NCBI GenBank assembly: GCA_045106675.1
Contig: JBGCFA010000397.1
Coordinates: 1-16,122 of the forward strand
From: JBCAWW01 sp045106675
Lineage (GTDB): Bacteria; Bacteroidota; Bacteroidia; J057
Reading direction: 5' to 3'
Length of the DNA stretch: 16,122 nucleotides
Positions 1-8,100 of the stretch are shown here, in pieces. A program made the translations under genes and the position numbers. A model generated the notes under the pieces. It had not been told where the DNA came from. It searched no databases and saw only the letters and a program-made list of their open reading frames with translations. Numbering within the stretch: position 1 is the first letter of the stretch; every line of letters begins with the position of its first letter.

Positions 1-247
1 CATTGTGCATAAGTAAGCCCGGTACGCGATTGAGCGCATTGGCGATAATAAGATCCTGATCACGAGTTAACTCGCGAACCCCAAGTACTGAAACACTGCC
101 ACTTTGTTTGAGCAGAGATTGTCCAGGTTCAAAAGCCGTAAGGACGACTGGATCTAAATCAAATGTTTGAGAAGAGAGTGTGTCTATTTGTTGTGCAAAT
201 GCCCCCCAAGAGCTACACGACACTAAAAGAAAGATAATAACACGCAT
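1..247 (-). CDS. TonB-dependent outer-membrane receptor, N-terminal fragment
   Basis: The leftward frame opens with ATG at 247-245 and stays open to the window edge, giving 82 codons. The product begins with a signal peptide (MRVIIFLLVS... ending GAFA|QQ, about 18 residues). Next comes DLDPVVLTAFEPGQ, which looks like a TonB-box region, and then SGSVSVLGVREL and IIANALNRVPGLLMHN. The last part is the start of a TonB receptor plug domain, in which an 'AL.+VPG+' motif is characteristic. Proteins of this family are 22-stranded beta-barrels that import siderophores, vitamin B12, glycans or other ligands using energy from TonB-ExbBD. The barrel lies outside the window, so the substrate cannot be inferred. 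The gene starts 27 bp after the response-regulator stop, in the same direction, so cotranscription is likely. I see no clear Shine-Dalgarno sequence, as is usual in Bacteroidota. The family call rests on the N-terminus only. Confidence 0.85.
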   Translation of the reverse strand, partial: MRVIIFLLVSCSSWGAFAQQIDTLSSQTFDLDPVVLTAFEPGQSLLKQSGSVSVLGVRELTRDQDLIIANALNRVPGLLMHN

Positions 248-274
248 GCCGCAATTTACGGCTGATCTCTGATT

Positions 275-688
275 TTAAGCTGCTTTTTGTAACAATCCTT
301 TGAGATCTTCCAAATAAAGTGGCTTAGGCAAAAAGCCAGAAACTGCAGGATGCTTCTGCGCACGATGCTTATCCTCCGGATCAATCGAGGAAGAAAGGAT
401 ATATACTTTGGGTCTTTGGGAAAAAGGAATTTTTTCTATCTCTGTGAGAACGTCCCAGCCTTTGAGCATCGGAAGGTTCAAATCTAAGAGTATAGCATCT
501 GGAGTGCTTGCGGGGTCTAAATGATTGCGCTTTAAATAAGCCAAAGCTTCAGGACCATTTGCAAAATATTGTGAGCGACATCTTTGCTGGCAGCCTTTCA
601 AAAGACGGTTTAGTATCAACTGATATATGGGATCGTCATCAATCAATGCCAGAGTAAAGGTTCTTAAGGTGAAGAGTGATGCTGACAT
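275..688 (-). CDS. Single-domain response regulator (CheY-like receiver)
   Basis: This 137-residue protein is one receiver domain with no output domain. The acidic pocket is LIDDDP (D17-D19), the predicted phosphoacceptor is D69 in LLDLNLP, the conserved Ser/Thr switch position is in ILSSS (S99-S101), and the conserved lysine is K122 in LPKPL. It therefore has every residue needed for phosphorylation by a histidine kinase, and the fold is expected to be cytoplasmic. No kinase is visible in the window. Lone receivers of this type are common in Bacteroidota and usually signal by protein-protein contact rather than by DNA binding. It sits 134 bp downstream of the 677-residue exported protein and 27 bp upstream of the TonB-dependent receptor, all in one direction. 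That suggests, but does not prove, joint expression with the receptor. The first ten residues precede the first beta-strand, so the ATG at 688 is acceptable. Confidence 0.95.
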   Translation of the reverse strand: MSASLFTLRTFTLALIDDDPIYQLILNRLLKGCQQRCRSQYFANGPEALAYLKRNHLDPASTPDAILLDLNLPMLKGWDVLTEIEKIPFSQRPKVYILSSSIDPEDKHRAQKHPAVSGFLPKPLYLEDLKGLLQKAA

Positions 689-791
689 GTTTTAGGTTTA
701 TAGTCTTGGTGTTGCCCTAAACTACGCAAAAACACTACCACAATCACGAGAAAGTCCAAGGGGAAAAATTTACTAAATGATAGGAATATAA

Positions 792-813
792 CTGATTTGC
801 AGAAAAAAATCAG
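792..813 (-). terminator. Weak hairpin after the 677-residue gene
   Basis: Seven-base arms CTGATTT (792-798) and AAATCAG (807-813) flank an 8-nt loop, starting 10 bp past the leftward stop codon at 823. In the leftward transcript the hairpin is followed by an AU-rich tract rather than a clean U-run, and each arm has only two G/C pairs. It may be a weak terminator or simply chance. The low stability limits confidence. Confidence 0.2.
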
Positions 814-822
814 GGGGCAGAA

Positions 823-2856
823 TTAGGGACTTACAAAGGAATGTCCATTCTCAAGGCTCAGAAGCCAGTTTACCCAATGATCTCTGATGATGAGACGTTC
901 CTCGACTGAGCTTTTCATTCCAACATCCCCGAAGTCTTCACCTGTCAGATTCTTGAGCAAATAGTTTGCTCTACCAGCTACGGAAAACAGATCATCTACA
1001 ATTTCAGCACCAGGGCCGTTCAAAACCATGTCTCCACTGTCTACTCTATCCCAAATAATGATATCGTGATATTTTTTCAGCCCAACCATTTCGGTATATG
1101 TGATCCGAAAAATCAGCTCGGGGATCAGGTCTTCATAATGAAGAGCCGACCAATATTTGATGATTTCAACGCTACGATAATTGGGGTCTTTGTCGATACG
1201 CTCTAACATAAAAGCTACTGGTGCATCCGTCTGCCATTTGAGACGTGGCACATAGTAGTTTTCAAACATGATAGTGTTATCCCGTAAACGCCCTTCCATG
1301 ATGGGACTTAGGATAGGTTTACGAGGGAAACCCCAGCTTTTTGGTAGGTTGGTTTGAGATTGAGTACCGTAGATCCGTTCTGATTCTTCGACCGCATAAG
1401 TGAGCGCATCAGTCTGCAACATATCAAAATACTCAATGATAGACCCTCCTGAATAGGCAGGCTTTGATCGAGTTTCTTCTTCCTCACGAGGAGGAGGAGG
1501 AGTCATCGGTAAGGCTTCAATATGGATCCCTGGAATCAGTTTGGGATTTTCCTTGGTCTGACGTACAATTTCATTTAATGAAGTGATAGAAGTGGCTTCT
1601 ACTTCAGTCTCCTTTATTTGATTGGAGGCAATAGGGGCTTCGAAACTAGGAGCGGCAGGAAGGCTTACTTCAGCCTCTTTTGCTGTCTGAACTTCGGCAA
1701 TCACTGCCTCTGACTTATTAGCGTTCGCTGATGTATCTTCTAAAATAGTCTCTACAATAGGGGCCTCACCTGGGTTTGGGCCTTGCTCAATCGGAGCAGT
1801 AGGAGGCTCTGCACCAATCTGATTTGGACTTTTTGCAACCATAGTCCCATCTGTGTCAATCACAGGGGGGACGGTTTCTTCCATCACTACAGGAACTGAA
1901 ATGCTGGGCTCAGGTATCGCGATAAATATTTCAGGATTGGGTTCAGTAGTAATATCAGGTGCTTGGCTGGATTCAGGCAATCTGACGATAGGCTCCTCTT
2001 CTCCTTCATCAAACACGATCGCCATAATAGCCTCTTTGGGTACCAATGGAAGATATACGGGTTTTGGTAAATCGAGACTATCGGTTTTTTGTACCGGCTC
2101 TGAATTCATCGTCATTTCTTCCGGAATCGCATAAACATCTGCCACTTCACTATCGACAGGCTGAGAGGCGACTGGTTTTTCATCTATATCTATAAATACT
2201 GTAGCGTCATCAGCTTCAGACTCTGTATCAAGTCCTGCGAAACTTTCTCGAATATCAATCAGACTGTCCATTTCAGCATATAGCTTATCACGCCATCCAC
2301 TTGGATTGAGTTTATCCAAATAAGATTCCATCACGGCATTATATTCAGAGATATCTCTCAGTTCTTCCCAAGAATCGGGTCGAGGAACATAGGAAAAAAT
2401 GAATCCGTATTTATTCTGAAAGCCTGCCTTTTGAAATAGGCGAGCCATCTGCGCATCATGAAAAATAATTCTAACTTTTTGTCCTTCGATATCTTCTTGG
2501 GCTGTCGCTCCAGAAAACTGCATCATCTTAGAAACGAGCATTAAGCGGATACTTAACACTGGGCCATCTCCTGTGTTGATAATTGTATCAATGGGGATAA
2601 ACTCATTGTAATAAATATAGATTTGCACCTCTATATTAGCCGGTAATGTTCTACGAAACTGTCCCAGATGATTGACGGGTATTGCCGCGATATGCTCTTT
2701 ATTCAGGCTATCTCTAAACTTATAAAAAGCAGCAGTAGTTGAGGCCGGTTGAAAACCAGGTTCTACTGAAGCAATATTGCCTTGCAATAATACCTCTTGG
2801 GCATATAACAGGTTCCCTATTAGGGCAAAAATTACCAGTAATACATTGATTTTCAT
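823..2856 (-). CDS. Exported protein of unknown function: N-terminal domain, long acidic proline-rich linker, C-terminal domain
   Basis: I do not recognise this 677-residue protein. It begins with a convincing signal peptide (residues 1-19, cleavage LLYA|QE), so it is exported to the periplasm or cell surface. Residues about 20-110 read as a beta-rich domain, with alternating strands and IYIYYNEFIPIDTI, somewhat like the carboxypeptidase-regulatory or Ig-like domains common in Bacteroidota exported proteins. Residues about 120-205 are mixed alpha/beta. Residues about 210-470 are low complexity, rich in E, D, P, A, S, T and V and poor in aromatics and basic residues, ending with MTPPPPREEEE. 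This is almost certainly disordered. Residues about 472-677 look folded, with many W, Y and F residues and helices such as IIEYFDMLQTDALTYAVEES, but show no catalytic signature I can name. There are no internal membrane segments and no obvious type IX sorting domain at the C-terminus. It may tether or span the periplasm, but that is inference. Confidence 0.9.
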   Translation of the reverse strand: MKINVLLVIFALIGNLLYAQEVLLQGNIASVEPGFQPASTTAAFYKFRDSLNKEHIAAIPVNHLGQFRRTLPANIEVQIYIYYNEFIPIDTIINTGDGPVLSIRLMLVSKMMQFSGATAQEDIEGQKVRIIFHDAQMARLFQKAGFQNKYGFIFSYVPRPDSWEELRDISEYNAVMESYLDKLNPSGWRDKLYAEMDSLIDIRESFAGLDTESEADDATVFIDIDEKPVASQPVDSEVADVYAIPEEMTMNSEPVQKTDSLDLPKPVYLPLVPKEAIMAIVFDEGEEEPIVRLPESSQAPDITTEPNPEIFIAIPEPSISVPVVMEETVPPVIDTDGTMVAKSPNQIGAEPPTAPIEQGPNPGEAPIVETILEDTSANANKSEAVIAEVQTAKEAEVSLPAAPSFEAPIASNQIKETEVEATSITSLNEIVRQTKENPKLIPGIHIEALPMTPPPPREEEETRSKPAYSGGSIIEYFDMLQTDALTYAVEESERIYGTQSQTNLPKSWGFPRKPILSPIMEGRLRDNTIMFENYYVPRLKWQTDAPVAFMLERIDKDPNYRSVEIIKYWSALHYEDLIPELIFRITYTEMVGLKKYHDIIIWDRVDSGDMVLNGPGAEIVDDLFSVAGRANYLLKNLTGEDFGDVGMKSSVEERLIIRDHWVNWLLSLENGHSFVSP

Positions 2857-2969
2857 GATACAGAAATCGTTAATGGGAATTATAGATGCAAGACGTTTGA
2901 AAAAGGGACTCGGTAAAGTCTAACATAGTCTGATTCTAATGCTAAAGTAGGGGTTTCACGGCCTAATAA

Positions 2970-2985
2970 GAGCTAAGCTTCGCTC
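2970..2985. repeat. 16-bp near-palindrome in the divergent spacer
   Basis: GAGCTAAGCTTCGCTC equals its own reverse complement except for one mismatched pair. It lies in the 229-bp spacer between the divergently transcribed 677-residue protein gene and the penicillin-acylase gene. It could be an operator for either gene. It could equally be a remnant of a dispersed repeat, since its right side reads CTTCGCTCAAC, and the reverse complement, GTTGAGCGAAG, resembles the repeat at 13981-13999 with seven bases removed. I found no perfect TAnnTTTG box elsewhere in this spacer. Confidence 0.3.
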
Positions 2986-3085
2986 AACGGTAAGTATCTA
3001 CGAAAGATTGGAGAATGATCTGTCGGGAATGGTAATTGGGGCATGTCTTAATTATGTCTAGATTACGGCATATTATGCTTCCATC

Positions 3086-5164
3086 ATGCCTAAACCTGTC
3101 TTTCTTGCCGTCATTAGCTATCTGCTGTTCAGCTCCAATCTCTTTGCCCAACAGATAATTGATCCTAATACGATCAGCATCGCAAGAGATAGTTTTGGCG
3201 TACCGCATATCTATGCTCCAACTAATGCAGGAGTAGCCTATGGCTTAGCCTGGGCCACCGCCGAGGATGATTTCAAAACCGTACAAGAACAACTCCTCAC
3301 TATCAGAGGGCGTTCGGCAGAGATCAATGGAGCCAGTGCCGCAGCGATCGATATTGCTGTACAATGGATGCAATTGGATCAAGCAGTAGCCGAACAATAT
3401 CCCGATGCTCTTTCGGCTGAGTTCAGGCGTTCGCTGGAAGCGTACTGCCAAGGAGTCAATCAATACGCTCGCCTCCACCCCAAAGAAGTCCTCAAAGCAA
3501 ATTTGTTTCCTGTCTATCCGCAAGATATCGTCAAAGGTTATATGCTAGCGCTTGCTTTATTGACAGGCGTGGATGGAGGACTCACCAAGATCCTCGAAAA
3601 CAAACTTGGTCCTGAATCACCCAAAGGCTCTAATGCCTTCGCAATTAATCGTTCCCGGACTACGGACAACAAAACCTATCTCGCCATCAACTCCCACCAG
3701 CCATTGGAAGGGCTTTATTCTTGGTATGAAGCCCATTTAATTTCGGATGAAGGACTCAACATTATCGGTGCAACTTTCCCAGGCGGCTTGAGTATATTTT
3801 TGGGTGCAAATGAGCATTTAGGTTGGTCCCATACTGTCAATGGGCCTGACTTATATGACATCTATAAACTTGAGATGCATCCGACCAAAAAACTCACTTA
3901 CCGCTATGATGGTCAATGGTTCAAACTAGAAAAGCAAAAGGCCCGCGCCAAGGTCAAGTTTGGCTTCATCAAAGTGCCGGTTTCTCGCAAATATTATCTC
4001 AGTCCCTATGGCCTCACTCTTGAAAACGAAGACGGCTTTTATAGCTTGCGTTATGTGGCTAATCAAGATATCCGCGCTGCGGAACAATGGTATCGCATGA
4101 ACCTAGCGCATGATTGGGAAACGTTCCGCGAAGCATTGGAGATGAATACGATCACGGGTACCAACATCGTCTATGCAGATCGAGAGGACAATATTTTTTA
4201 CGTCAGTAATGCCCGTATGCCCGTTCGTGATCCACAATACGATTGGTCTGGCATAGTCAGAGGAGATACTTCAGCTACCCTTTGGGGAACGCAATACTTC
4301 CCCTTTGATAGTTTGCCGCAGCTCCTCAATCCAGCCGGAGGATACGTATTCAATACCAATAATAGTCCTCATACAGCAGCTGCTCCTGCTGACAACCTGC
4401 CGTATCATGGCTGGAATAGCACCATGGGTTTCCGCTTATGGGAAAACAATCGTAGCCTACGCTTTCAAGAATTGATGGCACAGGAGGATGACATTACTTG
4501 GGAAGACTTCCTACGGATCAAATATGATATCAGCTATGAAGACAGCCTATACCTTTATGGCATCACTAATTTTGAACTACTAACTCAGCTCGATCAGACA
4601 AAGTATCCCGATTTGGCCCCGGCTATAGAGATTCTGAGCGGCTGGGATCTAAAGATGGATACCAATAATGTAGCCTCGTCCATCTTTTTACTCGCAGGAC
4701 TAGAACTCGTAGATCAACTCAATGCCCGCTATACCGAGGAGGGGCAAGAAGTAAAAGAGGAAGATTTTGTGGCGGCCCTGAGACATGCGACGGATCACCT
4801 CAATACTTATTTTGGCACGCTTGAAGTACCCTTGGGACAGCTACAAAGACATCGTCGAGGGGATTATAGTCTAGCAGTTGGAGGAGGGCCAGAAACCTTA
4901 GCCGCACTTTATGCCGCACCTAATAAAGATTTGGGCGATGGGAGACTTTATTCTATCGTGGGAGATTCCTATATCGAATTGGTACGTTTTTCGCAGGAGG
5001 GAGTTGAAATAGAGTCAGTTAACCCCTATGGTAGCTCTGCCAACCCTGATAGCCCTCATTACACCGATCAAATGCAACTATACGTTCAGCAAAAGCGTAA
5101 AACAATGAGTCTCGATTGGGAAAAAGCCAAAGCCACCGCTGAGCGCATTTATCATCCTGACTAA
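3086..5164 (+). CDS. Penicillin acylase family protein (N-terminal nucleophile hydrolase, peptidase family S45)
   Basis: This 692-residue precursor has a signal peptide (residues 1-21, LFA|QQ) and the full signature of the penicillin amidase/acyl-homoserine-lactone acylase family. Residues about 30-63 hold the N-terminal block ISIARDSFGVPHIYA...GLAWATAEDD. The processing site is PKG|SNAF, so Ser182 should become the N-terminal nucleophile of the beta chain after self-cleavage. Counting from it, His204 is beta-23 and Val251 (in HTVNGPDLYD) is beta-70, the positions known for PvdQ-type acylases. VFNTNNSP (421-428) carries the expected catalytic asparagine region. The enzyme should hydrolyse an amide bond to release an acyl chain in the periplasm. 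The substrate (beta-lactam, acyl-homoserine lactone, lipopeptide or other) cannot be told from sequence. The length is normal for the family. The tamB-like gene follows after 30 bp on the same strand, so the two are probably cotranscribed. All active-site positions look intact. Confidence 0.95.
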   Translation: MPKPVFLAVISYLLFSSNLFAQQIIDPNTISIARDSFGVPHIYAPTNAGVAYGLAWATAEDDFKTVQEQLLTIRGRSAEINGASAAAIDIAVQWMQLDQAVAEQYPDALSAEFRRSLEAYCQGVNQYARLHPKEVLKANLFPVYPQDIVKGYMLALALLTGVDGGLTKILENKLGPESPKGSNAFAINRSRTTDNKTYLAINSHQPLEGLYSWYEAHLISDEGLNIIGATFPGGLSIFLGANEHLGWSHTVNGPDLYDIYKLEMHPTKKLTYRYDGQWFKLEKQKARAKVKFGFIKVPVSRKYYLSPYGLTLENEDGFYSLRYVANQDIRAAEQWYRMNLAHDWETFREALEMNTITGTNIVYADREDNIFYVSNARMPVRDPQYDWSGIVRGDTSATLWGTQYFPFDSLPQLLNPAGGYVFNTNNSPHTAAAPADNLPYHGWNSTMGFRLWENNRSLRFQELMAQEDDITWEDFLRIKYDISYEDSLYLYGITNFELLTQLDQTKYPDLAPAIEILSGWDLKMDTNNVASSIFLLAGLELVDQLNARYTEEGQEVKEEDFVAALRHATDHLNTYFGTLEVPLGQLQRHRRGDYSLAVGGGPETLAALYAAPNKDLGDGRLYSIVGDSYIELVRFSQEGVEIESVNPYGSSANPDSPHYTDQMQLYVQQKRKTMSLDWEKAKATAERIYHPD

Positions 5165-5194
5165 AGCCTCAGCTATATTATGTAGCTTTAATCC

Positions 5195-8100
5195 GTGGAG
5201 CAAAGACCCTTACCCAAATTACCCCGCAGCCGTAAGCTTTTCCTGAGTTTTCCACTCGGGATTTTGGTGTTGCTAGGATTGTTGAGGATTGCCCTTTTCT
5301 TACCAGCGGTCCAAAGCTGGTTGGTTTATCAGGCTAAGGGCTTCCTTGAAGAACGCTTGGGTGCGAGAGTTGAAATCACAGGAGTAGATTTTGCTTTGCC
5401 CGATCGCGCTCAATTAGAGGGACTCACCATCTATGATCAACAAGATCAAAAATGGCTTCAACTCGGCGAATTAGATATTAGCGTATTTGCCTTTTCTCTC
5501 TGGGACCTAATATTTGAACGAGAAGAGGTACAAAACTTTGCCCTAGGACGCGTGCTACTCGATGAAGCGGATATCTTTTTGTACCGGCGCAAGCAAGATT
5601 CAAGTCTCAATATCCAGTTTATTATAGATAGCCTAAAGCCCCAAAATTCATCGGGGGAGCCTATTCTACTCAATCTCGCTATTGAAAACCTATTTCTCAA
5701 AAACAGCAAACTCACCTATCGCGATTCAATATCGCAAAAGATCGACATTCTCAATCCGGGGCACCTCAATTGGACCAATCTTCAACTCAGCAGACTTAAT
5801 TCGGTACTCGCTTTTACCCGTAATCCCAAAGGCAAGATCACACTCGACGTCACTTCTCTTTCCCTCCGTGAGGAACGCTCTGGTTTCCCGGTGCAATCCC
5901 TCACGAGTTTGATCGAAATTGTGCCCGCAGATAGTAGTAAAGAACAAGAAGCATTCGTAGAAGCTCGTCAGCTCGATTTGAGGAGTGATCGCAGCCAAAT
6001 AAAGGGGACGGTACGTTTGCCGGGGGCAACTCTGAGAAAATTATTTGATACCAAATTTGATGAACAGTTTACCGTCGAGCTAAAAAACTCCCAATTCGAT
6101 ATTGCTACCATCAATTATCTATCTCCACGTGAGATCCCAATTGGTGGATTATGGAAAGTACATGGTAGTGCCGAGGGAACCTTATCCCATCTGAGGCTTA
6201 ATACTTTGCAAATCGAATTAGGAGACTCTACCCATTTCGCACTGAGAGGCCAGCTCTTTGATCTACTCCAAACCGACAAAGCCAAACTTGATCTCAATAT
6301 CAGTGAAGGGCATATCGGCATCGGTGATTTACATGAAGTCCTTGGACAGGATCGTTTTCCGAAGGAACTAGCCAAAGTTCGTCAAATGGACCTTTTGGGT
6401 ACTTTTAAAGGAGGCTATTTTGATTTTGATGTAGCAGGCTCGCTTGGCTCCAATCTTGGCAATATTGATTTCAACCTCAATCTCCAACTTCCGCCAGTAA
6501 GCAAAATGCTGACCTATGAAGGAAAACTCACCACCAAAAACTTAGATATTAATAGTCTCTTAGGAGATGGGATAGATGTATCTCGTGAATTGAATTTCGA
6601 TGGTACGATTGCTGGCAAAGGGAGTAATCTACATGATCTTGACACTAAAATAGATGCCTCAATCTTACAATCTAGATTGATGGGATACAATTTAGACTCT
6701 CTCTATTTAGATGTCAAAGTAGCCGAAAGGCAGCTAAAAGGGACAATCTTTGGTATGGATGGGCAAGGCTTGGCGGACCTCAAACTAGACTTAGATTGGA
6801 AGCACGAACCGGCAAAATACCAAGCTTCTGGCCGTATCAATCGCCTCAATGCCAAGACCTATGGCCTATATTCTCAAGAAATACTACTAAGCTCGGGCTT
6901 AAACATAGATTTGATTGGAGACTCGCTTGATGGCCTACAAGGTCAGGTGATCCTGCAACAAGCTTTACTAGAGCGCCCAGCCGACACAAGCGCGATCCGA
7001 GTACCAGACCTTTATCTCCGTGCTGACAATCTCGAGAGTCAAAAATATATAAATCTCAAAAGCAGCCTGATGGATGCTGATTTGGCGGGGGACTTTAGTG
7101 TACATACCATTGGGCCTTTACTTAAACGATTGTTTGTAGAAAGTCGTCTTTTCTTGCAAAACGATGATAGCCTCATCCAAGAATACTACGCCAATAAAGC
7201 GCCTGATAGCTTAGAAACTCATCTCCTGTTTGGCGTAGCAGCGAGAGATAGTCTCAATCAAATCTTTGATTTCCTCAACGAGCCTATTTTTGTTTCTTCC
7301 GGCTCCTTGGTCAGCGGAGAAATTAGCTTTGGCTTAAACGAACAATTTTCCATCCTTCTTCAGGACAGTGATTCCATCTTGTTTCCAGGTGGCCGCTTAG
7401 TCAATCCCTATTTGAGTATCGATCTATTCAAGCGTAGTGATCAAAACAAATTAGCAGCCGCAGGTGAAGTCCGCTTGGATACAGTTCAAGTTGGGCCTCG
7501 TTTCGAACTCCAAGATGTAGACATCAACATTCAAGGAGTCAATAATCGCTTCGAAAGTGACTTGGTATTTCATCAAGGAGAAGATCATAATGAAGCACAA
7601 TTAAAACTCACTACTGCCTTCTTTGAAAATGGTTATATCAGCACTAGCATAGACTCTGCGCAGTCCTTTTTAGTATTTCGGGGTGATTCTCTATTGTTCT
7701 CCGAAGGAGATTCTCTCATCGTGGGCAATGGAGTCTATGACATCCGAAACCTCATGATCCAAGACTCGATCAGATATATACGACTCGATGGCTTGATCGC
7801 GAAAGACAAAGAATTCCCTCTAAAACTCTCCCTTGGTGGCATCAGTCTCAATATCTTGGATGATCTCTTCCCTTTGATTTATCAACCCACCGGGCTGATC
7901 AATGCAGAATTGGAAATGTATAGCCTGCTGTATAAACCAGTGATCAAAGGCGTTAGTCGGATAGATTCGTTTGCCCTAGATGGCTATGCATATGGCGATG
8001 TCTATAGCAAAGTATCATGGTCTCAAGGCGATGGCAATTTAGCTTTACGCTCTAGCCTTTGGGATGGCGTTGATACTACTTTGACCCTAGCCGGGAACTA

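Noticed and set aside
1489..1503. GAGGAGGAGGAG run as a possible microsatellite or phase-variation tract
   Set aside because: It encodes the PPPP and neighbouring residues of the linker; the unit is three bases, so slippage would change length but not frame, and the run is short.
1853..2134. Rightward 93-codon frame rich in Gly, Ser and Ile, resembling a repetitive surface protein
   Set aside because: It is antisense to the acidic proline-rich linker of the 677-residue protein; complementing low-complexity codons produces this composition.
2984..3208. Leftward 74-codon frame overlapping the start of the acylase gene
   Set aside because: It overlaps the acylase signal-peptide region on the other strand and has no signal peptide or domain of its own.
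3086..5164. Acylase as a dedicated quorum-quenching or beta-lactam resistance enzyme
   Set aside because: The active-site residues fit the whole family; substrate specificity within it cannot be read from these motifs, and no signalling or resistance genes are nearby.
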